Positions 31,981-41,300 of a DNA stretch of 64,000 nucleotides are shown here, one piece after another. The stretch's first letter is position 1; every line of letters starts with the position of its first letter. The notes beneath the pieces are model-generated. The model had not been told where the DNA came from, did not search any database, and was given only the letters and a program-made list of their open reading frames with translations. Origin of the DNA: Ctena decussata (taxonomy: Eukaryota; Mollusca; Bivalvia; Lucinida; Lucinidae); NCBI GenBank assembly GCA_963989385.1, contig OZ022509.1, positions 76,778,667-76,842,666 on the forward strand, given 5' to 3'. A program made the translations under genes and the position numbers.

Positions 31981-32959
31981 AACAAGAAAAATCTTTATAA
32001 AAAGATAATTGGCGCAGATTAAATGGAAGTGTATTTTGTTATATGTCTCTGGTTGAAGATTTGACAATAACTTTCATGAATAAGTAAGCTATGTCGGTAG
32101 GCACCCACAACCGCAATTTTGACACTGGGTGGCGACAACGACCTATCTCAAAATTGAGCTGTTCAATTTGGAATTCAAAAATTGGACACGGTCAATCTTG
32201 AAATTGACCTGATTTTAAAATAGTTATCAACATGTTGCACTGTTTGTTGAAAGTAGAAACCGAAAGTAGATCGACGACAAAAAAAAGTTTTAAAATTCTA
32301 CGTCTGTTTTCGAAAACATTTCTATTGTAAAATTACAAACAAAAGAAACATTTTGAATTAATTAAAGACAGAGTGCTAGTCAGTATTCACAGTGCAACCT
32401 CGTATAATCACAGTGCAGCCTCGTATAATCCACATTTCACAAGATTCCATTGGTCAAATAATGCGTATGTCAAACTTTAGCCAATAATATCAAAGGTCAA
32501 TGAATATTTAATCTTAGTTTTTCCCCTCGCACTGCACTGTGAATACTAGCCCTCTGTCTTTTACTAATTCAAAATGTTTCTCTTGTTTGTAATTTTACAA
32601 TAGAAATGTTATCGAAATACTCAGATATTCCAAACTTTCTCTTTTTTTTTTGGCGTCGTAGATCTACTTTCGATTTCTACTTTCGGTTTAATACACACAA
32701 ACAAACAAACAGTGCAACATATTGACAACTTTTGAAATCAGGTTAAATTCCAGATTGACTGCGGTCCATTTTGGAATTCCAAATTGGACAGCTCTATGTT
32801 GAGATAGGTCCTTGTCGCTACCCAGTGTTTTGGGTGCCTATCGACATAGCTTACTTATTCATGAAAGTCATTTCAAATCTTCTACTATATAGAGACATAT
32901 AACAAAACACACTTCCATTTAATCTGCGCCGATTATCTTTTTGAAAGATTTTTCTTGTT
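31981..32959. mobile_element. About 980-bp element made of two 420-bp inverted arms
   Basis: Left arm 31,981-32,397 (AACAAGAAAAATCTTTATAA ... GTATTCACAGTGC) and right arm 32,528-32,959 (GCACTGTGAATACTAGC ... AAGATTTTTCTTGTT) are complementary along their whole length, with small indels and roughly 10-15% mismatch judged by eye. The 130-bp spacer holds a short duplication (CAGTGCA.CCTCGTATAAT). No coding capacity. A long-TIR MITE or foldback element; no target duplication was identified. Confidence 0.8.
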
Positions 32960-32999
32960 ATTCTTATTCTCTAATGCATATGGTAGATTTGCTTTATCG

Positions 33000-33077
33000 A
33001 TCTATTAATCTATCTATCTATCTATTTATCTAGCCGTCCGTCCGTCTGTCCGACCATCCATCCGTCTATCTGTCTGT
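33000..33077. repeat. (ATCT)n and (CCGT)n microsatellites
   Basis: ATCTATCTATCTATCTATTTATC is followed by CCGTCCGTCCGTCTGTCC and CCATCCATCCGTC. Confidence 0.85.
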
Positions 33078-33332
33078 ATTTTTGTGAATTAGACTGCATG
33101 AAATTAAACCCTCAAAGGTGAGACTCCATTTTTATTCTTTAATAAGTTTGCTGATTAGCGGCAGGCCCGGATCCAGACCACCACATACTGGTGGGGCCGG
33201 GGTGTTGATATCTATTTGGGAAGGGAGGGGTGGGGGGAGAGGGGTTGAAATTGACATAATAAAGGATAAATGTGATGAGATTTTTTGATAAAGTCTTTTT
33301 TTGCCTTGAAATATATGTTGTGATATCACATA

Positions 33333-33357
33333 AGAATCGCCTCGCCGAGGCGATTCT
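33333..33357. repeat. Perfect 12-bp-arm palindrome
   Basis: AGAATCGCCTCG-C-CGAGGCGATTCT: 12 paired bases with a single central base. It may be a terminal or recombination hairpin of an unrecognised repeat. Confidence 0.85.
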
Positions 33358-33399
33358 AATGAGATGTTACAACATAAATTTTAATCTACCCATACCCAA

Positions 33400-33999
33400 G
33401 TGGCGGGGCTGAAGCCCTAAAGCCCATCCCTGGATCCGGGGCTGTTAAGCGTCAGCAACATCTACCTTCCACACTGCGCAGACAGTCTTGTTAAGCAAAA
33501 CAAGCAGACCCAGATAAGTCTGCCCTAAAGAGACACTTTGATCGGGGTCTGTGCATTAGCGAATTCGTGCGATGTAGCTTTCGTTTTGTGCATGCAGATT
33601 CCCCTCAGGGTCCATTAAAGGTGTGCGCAAACAGCGAAGATTCAAATCTGACAGTTCGGTTGCGCAGGTTGACCTGAGCCTTTGCTGCTCGCATATACTT
33701 GAAGGAAGCACCCTTTTTGCGTGTCGTGGATCAACCAATGAAGTGCCCGTTTTTTTTTCTCTCTTTGTGTGTGTGTGTAGATTTGCAAGTACTTAACCCA
33801 CAGATGGTAAGTAATATCAGGTTCTTATAGAAAACCATATATAACAGCCTGCTTTAACCCAGCAGATCAGTAAGAAAATTTCCTTTCCTTTGCTGCTTTC
33901 TAGACTGTCAAGGGAAGCAATTATGCTCTTTCCATTTTATCTCCTCTTCTATCTGAAAATCAACAAGCTCTGAACAGATCCTTTTGAAGCAAGGATTAT
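33400..33999. other. Spacer
   Basis: No gene or complete repeat supported. Words such as CACTGCGCAGACAGTC and GACCTGAGCCTTTGCTG (about 33,471-33,690) suggest an old relic of the GAGCCGCGACAC MITE family. Confidence 0.4.
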
Positions 34000-34000
34000 A

Positions 34001-34237
34001 TGAGCCGGGACACGAGAAAACCAACAAAGTGATTGAGCACCCAGTGCAGACTCAGATTAGCCTGGGCATCCGCCCGGTCTGATTAGAGTCTTCGCTGTCC
34101 GCATGGAGGTAGCTCAGACCCTTAGCTACCCCTTAAGCGCTTGGTCAAGAGTCTGAACAGACCGGATGGATTCCCAGGCTGACCTGAGTCTCCGCTGGGC
34201 GCACAACCACTTTGTTGGTTTTGTGTGTCGCGGCTCA
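34001..34237. mobile_element. MITE, GAGCCGCGACAC family, near full length
   Basis: Left end GAGCCGGGACACGAGAAAAC, right end TTGGTTTTGTGTGTCGCGGCTC; interior CAGCCTGGGCATCCGCC-type left half mirrored by CCAGGCTGACCTGAGTC on the right, with a central GGAGGTAGCTCAGACCCTTAGC block. No ORF. Same family at 47.6, 48.5, 54.0 and 62.2 kb. Confidence 0.8.
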
Positions 34238-34431
34238 ATTATTGTAAAGAATCAACTGATGGTAATGTGCACAACCCGTGGTGAATGTAGAATAATCAGT
34301 TTCTGGTGCCAGAAGGAATGTATGGAAATGAAATTGGTCATTTCTTGTAGAATGATGCATATTTTTATCAAACTACACCATGTGGTTAAGAGTTATGAGC
34401 AATTTCACGCACTGACTACAGCGGAAGGACA
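34238..34431 (+). repeat. Left part of a repeat split by the Foldback element
   Basis: Sequence up to AGCGGAAGGACA at 34,431 resumes at 36,786 with AACAAACTGATGAACTTGCA. GAGTTATGAGCAATTTCACG is the same kind of phrase as in the satellite at 38-47 kb, so the target was itself a repeat. Confidence 0.5.
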
Positions 34432-34448
34432 CAGGTTGGTCCAGGATT

Positions 34449-35046
34449 GTGTTTTGGCTCGGAGTTCGGCATAAAGACTCGGAGTTCGGACTAAAGACCG
34501 AGTCCAATCTAGGTTCGGCAGGCTCGGAGTTCGGACTAAAGATTGGGTCCTACATGAGTTCGGCAGACTCGGAGTTCGGACTAAAGGCCGAGTCCAATCC
34601 AGGTTCGGCAGACTCGGAGTTCGGACTTAAGATTGGGTCCAACATGAGTTCGGCAGACTCGGAGTTCGGACTAAGGACCGAGTTCAACCTAGGTTCGGCA
34701 GACTCGGAGTTCGGACTAAGGGCCGAGTCCAACTTAGGTTTGGCAGACTCGGAGTTCGGACTAAGGACCGAGTCCAACTTAGGTTCGGCAGACTCGGAGT
34801 TCGGACTAAGGACCGAGTCCAACCTAGGTTCGGCAGACTCGGAGTTCGGACTTAAGATTGGGTCCGACATGAGTTGGGCAGACTCAGAGTTCGGACTAAG
34901 GACCGAGTCCAACCTAGGTTCGGCAGACTCGGAGTTCGGACTAAGGACCGAGTCCAACCTAGGTAAGGCAGACTCGTAGTTCGGACTAAGGACCGCGTCA
35001 AACCTATGTTCATCTGACCCGGAGTTAGGACTAAAGACTGGGAACA
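34449..35046. repeat. 45-bp tandem array, left arm of the Foldback element
   Basis: About thirteen 45-bp units (ACTCGGAGTTCGGACTAAGG, then ACCGAGTCCAACCTAGGTTCGGCAG). Because 45 is divisible by three, and no frame of the unit read here contains a stop, long frames open on both strands (176 codons plus, 165 codons minus) with a 15-residue repeat (DSEFGLRTESNLGSA). Two unit types alternate in places (..ACCGAGTCC.. and ..ATTGGGTCC..). I treat it as repeat DNA, not a gene. Confidence 0.85.
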
Positions 35047-35905
35047 ATATCGATCATATACTTAGACTAGTATTGCCCTTGATATATCTAATTTCGACCA
35101 CTGTATTTTCCGCACTGTGAGGTATGATCCGGCCCTGCGCTCCAAAATTCTATGTCAAAGCCGAGACGGATATCCGTCCCGCCCTTGGTAGAGGCTGAGA
35201 CTGATATTCGTCTCGCCCTTGATACAACCTGTTGGCCCTCTTGAATCTGCATTTGAAAATTGGCAAAATAAAGCGGTAAATTGCATCTGTCACTACTTTA
35301 TCACAACAAATGCGTATTGACAGTATTGTTCCCCTAAAATCATATATGGAAAGGTTTAAAAATCATCATTGTTGACCCTAAATGCAGTAGATAAAAGCTA
35401 GTGTAGTTGAAAAACAAGACCTGTCAGTGGGACAGGATAGCTAGCCTGACAGTGCCTTGCCCATTACACAAAAAACTTTAATGTTTCTCCATCCAGAAAA
35501 GATTTCTGTGGTGTTTTGTCATAGTCACTCGTGTCGAAACAGTTTTCTGTAAACATTTGCCATGAAAACAGCCTCGTTTCTCAAATTTCTATTACTTTCT
35601 TGTGAATGTTGTGAAATAAATACGCTGGGAAGTTAAAGACGACTCTAGCAGTATCAGACTGCTATAACTGCAACTGCAACTCTCACATTACAGGTCCAGC
35701 GGAATACCGAAGAGTTTCCTTCGGAACTAGAACTTAGCATTCATTTTTATACACATAAGTATATGATAAAAAGATCATAACAAGGTTGATTTGATCCCAG
35801 CCCTGATGTCACCCCTCGGACCATATCAGCCCTCGCCCTTTGGGCTCGGACCGATATGGTCAACTCGGGCTGAGATCAGGGTTGGTATCAACCGTGTAAT
35901 CATCT
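35047..35905. mobile_element. Probable insertion inside the Foldback left arm
   Basis: The array motif ACTAAAGACTGGGAACAAT ends at 35,046 and unrelated DNA follows until array units resume at about 35,906. At its right end lies an imperfect hairpin of about 115 bp (GGTTGATTTGATCCCAGCCC ... GGGTTGGTATCAACC, about 35,783-35,898). No ORF. Confidence 0.5.
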
Positions 35906-36131
35906 CTATAGGTTTGGCAGACTGGGAGTTCGGACTAAAGACCGATTCAAACCTGGGTTTGGCAAACCTGGAGTTTGGACTAAAGATTGGGTCCAACTTG
36001 AGTTCGGCCCATCGGGAGTTTGGACTTAGATTGGGTCCAACATGAGTTCGGCAGACTACGAGTTCGCACGAAGGACTGAGTCCAACCTGGGATCGGCAAA
36101 CCCAGAGTTGGGACTAAAGACTGGGAACAAT
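35906..36131. repeat. Second block of left-arm units
   Basis: GGCAGACTGGGAGTTCGGAC-type units of about 45 bp, more diverged than those at 34.5-35.0 kb, ending in the same ACTAAAGACTGGGAACAAT as the first block. Confidence 0.75.
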
Positions 36132-36194
36132 AAAGGTCAACTCTGGTCTGCGACCCATCCAAAGTATGAAAAGTGCCCCATGCTGAAATCATTG

Positions 36195-36755
36195 TAAGTC
36201 CGAAGTCCGAACCTGCCCAACCCAACATGGACCCACAGTTAGTCCGAACTCCGAACCTACCGAACTGACAAACAACCCATTCTTAGTCCAAACTCCGAAC
36301 ATGCCAAACAGATAATGGAACAACTTTTTTTGTCCGAACTCCGAACCAGCCGAACCCAACATGGACCCACAGTTAGTCCGAACTCCGAACCTACCAAACC
36401 TACCTAACAACCCATTCTTAGTCCGAACTCCGAACCTGCCGAACTCATGAAAGCCCCGTTTCTTTATTCCGAACTCCGAATCTTTTCGCCGAACTCAGAA
36501 ACATGGACCCACAGTTAGTCCGAACTCCGAACCTACCGAACCAACAAACAACCCATTCTTAGTCCGAACTCCGAACCTGCCGAACTCATTAAAGCCCCGT
36601 TTCTTTATTCCGAACTCCGAATCTTTATTCAGAACTCCGAACCTACCGAACCGACAAACAACCCATTCTTAGTCCGAACTCCGAACCTGCCGAACTCATG
36701 AAAGCCCAGTTTCTTTATTCCGAACTCCGAATCTTTACGCCGAACTCTGGGTCAA
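36195..36755. repeat. Right arm of the Foldback element, inverted units
   Basis: TTAGTCCGAACTCCGAACCT (the complement of the left-arm motif) recurs about ten times, with spacers CAACATGGACCCACAG, AACAACCCATTC and CATGAAAGCCCCGTTTCTTT. A block of about 120 bp is repeated (36,45x, 36,58x, 36,70x). Unit spacing is more irregular than in the left arm. Confidence 0.8.
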
Positions 36756-36785
36756 AACACAATCCTGGACCATCTTGGAAGGACA

Positions 36786-37287
36786 AACAAACTGATGAAC
36801 TTGCACAGCCGTCCCCAACAATTCTCCTCACCTCGATATAGTCACACACGGTACTGTAAATTCAGTTTTTGGATGTAGGGTAGTATTAAGTTTGTAAAAA
36901 ATGACCGCACTAATATTTCTTTGATTTTCCTACAAAATATATCAAAAGATTTGTAAGATATTGTAGAATACTAGGATAACACAACATTTTTGACTTTAGG
37001 TCCGTGCTTTAAGAAAAACCTAGAAAACTGAGTAACCTTTTGCTCATTTTCTCTTTTTTCTTTATCTACTATTAGGAAATGATGGCCGTATTAATCAGAG
37101 CAAAATGACCGCATTAAATGTAAATTTAAAAGTTTGAAAAAAAAAATCTATGTGCAGCTAAAAAAGTGCACTATATTGACCTAACACAACATTTTTCATT
37201 CAAGGAAGACAAAAAAGAGAAAAACTGTCAATGCCCTATGTATTTTAATGCTATTTCAAGCTCGCACGATATCGTCGTTTACAGGTA
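36786..37287. other. Right part of the split repeat, then spacer
   Basis: AACAAACTGATGAACTTGCACAGCCGTCCCC continues the repeat interrupted at 34,431. The rest, to 37,287, is AT-rich with no gene seen. Confidence 0.45.
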
Positions 37288-37296
37288 GATTATACG

Positions 37297-37760
37297 GGGT
37301 CCTACTAAAGACAGAAAAGGACTTTTGCCACCGAAAAGGACCGAAAAGAACTTTCGGGCACCGAAAAGGACTTGTTAAATGCCATTTTAAGCTTTAAAAA
37401 CGTTCTTAAAAATATTTAGTAAAAATATTTTATTTCTAAACGTAATTTTCCAGAACATTAAGTGAAAACAATGCCCTTTTCGGTGCCCGAAATTCGGCAT
37501 TTGCGATGTCCTTTTCGGTACATGGCAAGAAGTGGAGTCCTTTTCGGTGCTGTAAAATTTTTGTGAAATTTTAGGAATGAATATATTACAATTCACAAAA
37601 TTATTATTCAAGCGCTCATTAATATCATGATGATATTACAATTTCTAAAACATATGTTTTATATGGCATTTATAGGCAAATAAAAGTCCTTTTCGGTGCC
37701 CGAAAGTTCTTTTCGGTTCTTTTCGGTGGCAAAAGTCCTTTTCTGTCTTTAGTAGGACCG
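37297..37760. mobile_element. 464-bp Mutator-like MITE with about 77-bp TIRs and 9-bp target duplication
   Basis: GATTATACG flanks both sides (37,288-37,296 and 37,761-37,769). The left TIR (GGGTCCTACTAAAGACAGAA...) and right TIR (...TTCTGTCTTTAGTAGGACC) pair over about 77 bp with at most a few mismatches, and both contain the repeated word CCGAAAAGGAC / GTCCTTTTCGG. Further copies of that word lie in the interior. No ORF beyond an AT-rich 74-codon minus frame. Confidence 0.85.
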
Positions 37761-37769
37761 GATTATACG

Positions 37770-38390
37770 GGGCTGAGGAAAAATGTTGCCCATGGTGGCA
37801 CACCATGAAACAAGTGCATAATTGACGTTTGTGGGTGTGTGTGGGAGGAGGGGGGAGGGCGGGAAATGGCCTTTCAAGGCAGGTGAGGGGTATTAACGAA
37901 TAAAAAGCTGTGGAATTTTCGTTTCTCCAAATTGGGTCCCTTCCTTTTTTGTTCTAAATAAAATTGAAAGGGGAGTAACAAACTAAGTGAATCTTTCGAC
38001 TTTTTCAGGCTTAGAACCGATTTTATTTTCTTAATAAATGATGTTTTAAAATACGCACTTAATCCTTCAAACCGTTTGTACTTTCAGTTTCTAATTATAG
38101 ATGCGTTGTAAAATCATGTAGCATAACCTTGCTGATTATCTGTGTGTACATAAAGCAAATCTTTAAAAATTATGAGCTGTTTTATAGGTGTGAAAATCTT
38201 TCGTTCCGAACCTTTTAGGAGAGAACCGGCACTGCTTAGACTAGTCTGCGTGAATGCGGATTCTAGTCGGAAAAATTATATTACGTAGTGAAATTAATAA
38301 GATGTTGCGTGTTTTGATACCCTGACTCCGTGCACTTACTGAGCCGACTGCGAAAGCTGATATGCACAGTTCGCTTATCTTAAGTGCGTT
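37770..38390. other. Spacer
   Basis: G-rich stretch at about 37,838-37,868 (GTGGGAGGAGGGGGGAGGGCGGG), otherwise AT-rich; no gene seen. Confidence 0.4.
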
Positions 38391-38391
38391 T

Positions 38392-41300
38392 CGTTAAAAT
38401 TTCTGATGTTGAAATCTGTAATACCTTAATATTTTTGTTGAAAAAAAAATGTGAGAAGCTTTTGCGCTTCTCATATTTTTCAACAAAAAATACCAGAAAA
38501 CTAATGTCATCGTTAGTTAACGTTTCGTTAAAATTTCTGATGTTGAAATCTGTAATACCCTAATATTTTTGTTGAAAAAAATGTGAGAAGCTTTTGCACA
38601 AAAAATATCAGAAAAGTAATGTCATCGTTAGTTAACGTTTCGTTAAAATTTCTGATGTTAAAATATATAAGCATACAAAATTTGAACCATATTTACCAAG
38701 GTGTTCAAGAGTTATGAGCATTTTCAGTAGTTGGCCGTAAATTTTCAACTTGTGCTCGGCAAAGCCTCGTCCATCGAATAAGGTTGTTATGCAGGCGAGT
38801 CGTTAGACAATGTTGACATGTATAAGTATGCAAAATTTTATCAAAACTTCCCATGCGGTTCAAGAGTTATAAGCGTTTTCGCAAACTGATTACGGTTTTC
38901 GCTAACTGATAACGGACGGACGGACGGACTCACACAGTGATTATAGTGCAAACCTGCGGGTTGTGCAATAAGAAGTTCTGCATACCAGTGGCTGGGCAAT
39001 GTTAAATTTCATAAGTATACAAAATTTGAAGCAAATGTACCAAGCGGTCCAATCTCAAATACCCTAATATTTTTGTTGAAAAAAATGTGAGAAGCTTTTG
39101 CACTGCAAAAGCTTCTCATATTTTTTAAAACAAAAAAAATATCAGAAAACTAATGTAATCGTTAGTTAACGTTTCGTTAAAATTTCTGATATTGAAATCT
39201 CAAATACCCTAATATTTTTGTTGAAAAAAAGTGAGAAGCTTTTGCATTTCTCATATTTTTTCAACAAAAAATATCAGAAAACTAATGTAATCGTTAGTTA
39301 ACGTTTCGTTAAAATTTCTGATGTTGAAATCTGTAATACCCTAATATTTTTGTTGAAAAAAAAATGTGAGAAGCCTTTGCACTTCTCATATTTTTCAACA
39401 AAAAATACCAGAAAACTAATGTCATCGTTAGTTTACGTTTCGTTAAAATTTCTGATGTTGAAATCTGTAATACCCTAATATTTTTGTTGAAAAAAAATGT
39501 GAGAAGCTTTTGCACAAAAAATATCAGAAAACTAATGTCATCGTTAGTTAACGTTTCGTTAAAATTTCTGATGTTGAAATCTCAAATACCCTAATATTTT
39601 TAATGAAAAAAATGTGAGAAGCTTTTGCGCTTCTCATATTTTTTAACAAAAAATACCAGAAAACTAATGTCATCGTTAGTTAACGTTTCGTTAAAATTTC
39701 TGATGTTGAAATCTGTAATACCCTAATATTTTTGTTAAAAAAATGTGAGAACCTTTTGCACAAAAAATATCAGAAAACTAATGTCATCGTTAGTTAACGT
39801 TTCGTTAAAATTTCTGATGTTGAAAGCTCAAATACCCTAATATTTTTGTTGAAAAAATGTGAGAAGCTTTTGCAGTGCTCGGTGAAGCCTCGTCGCTGTT
39901 TTGCATGCCAGTGGCTGGACTAAGTTAAAATATATAAGCATACAAAATTTGAACCATATTTACCACGGTGTTCAAGAGTTATGAGCATTTTCAGTAGTTG
40001 GTCGTAAATTTTCAACTTGTGCTCGGCAAAGCCTCGTCCATCGAATAAGGTAGTTATGCGGGTGAGCCGTTAGACAATGTTGACATGTATAAGTATGCAA
40101 AATTTTATCAAAATATCCCATGCGGTTCAAGAGTTATAAGCATTTTCGCTAACTGAGTACGGTTTTTCCTAACTGATAACGGACGGACGGACGGATTCAC
40201 ACAGTGATTAAAGTGCAAACCTGCGGGTTGTGCAATAAGAAGTTCTGCATACCAGTGGCTGGGCAATGTTAAATTACATAAGTATGCAAAATTTGAAGCA
40301 AATGTACCAAGCGGTCCAATCTCAAATACCCTAATATTTTTGTTGAAAAAAATGTCAGAAGCTTTTGCACTGCAAAAGCTTCTCATATTTTTCAACAAAA
40401 AATATCAGAAAACTAATGTAATCGTTAGTTAACGTATCGTTAAAATTTCTGCTGTTGAAATCTCAAATACCCTAATATTTTTGTTGAAAAAAAATGTGAG
40501 AAGCTTTTGCATTTCTCATATTTTTTCAACAAAAAATATCAGCAAACTAATGTAATCGTTAGTTAACGTTTCGTTAAAATTTCTTATGTTGAAATCTGTA
40601 ATACCCTAATATTTTTGAAAAAAAATGGTGAGAAGATTTTGCGCTTCTCATATTTTTCAACAAAAAATACCAGAAAACTAATGTCATCGTTAGTTTACGT
40701 TTCGTTAAAATTTCTGATGTTGAAATCTGTAATACCCTAATATTTTTGTTGAAAAAAATGTGAGAAGCTTTTGCACAAAAAATATCAGAAAACTAATGTC
40801 ATCGTTAGTTAACGTTTCGTTAAATTTCTGATGTTGAAAGCTCAAATACCCTAATATTTTTGTTGAAAAAATGTGAGAAGCTTTTGCAGTGCTCGGTGAA
40901 GCCTCGTCACTGTTTTCCATGCCAGTGGCTGGACTAAGTTAAAATATATAAGCATACAAAATTTGAACTATATTTACCACGGTGTTCAAGAGTTATGAGC
41001 ATTTTCAGTAGTTGGCCGTAAATTTTCAACTTGTGCTCGGCAAAGCCTCGTCCATCGAATAAGGTTGTTATGCAGGCGAGTCGTTAGACAATGTTGACAT
41101 GTATAAGTATGCAAAATTTTATCAAAATATCCCATGTGGTTCAAGAGTTATAAGAGTTTTCGCTAACTGATTACGGTTTTCGCTAACTGATGACGGACGG
41201 ACGGACTCATCCAGTGATTATAGTGCAAACCTGCGGGATGTGCATAAAAGAAGTTCTGCATACCAGTGGCTGGGCAATGTTAAATTACATAAGTATACAA

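Larger units (their letters stand above)
34432..36776. mobile_element. Foldback-type transposon with tandem-repeat arms, 9-bp target duplication
   Basis: GGAAGGACA is present directly outside both ends (34,423-34,431 and 36,777-36,785). TGGTCCAGGATTGTGTTTTG near the left end (34,437-34,456) is the exact complement of the right end (36,754-36,773). Both arms consist of tandem repeats of the same motif (CGGAGTTCGGACTAA) in opposite orientation. Long TIRs made of tandem repeats with 9-bp target duplications are the classical layout of Drosophila Foldback elements (Mutator-related). No transposase is present. A separate insertion occupies 35.05-35.9 kb. Confidence 0.8.

Noticed and set aside
34550..35047. 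165-codon minus-strand frame with SPNSESAEPRLDSVL repeats
   Set aside because: Antisense reading of the 45-bp Foldback arm; openness follows from a stop-free unit length divisible by three.
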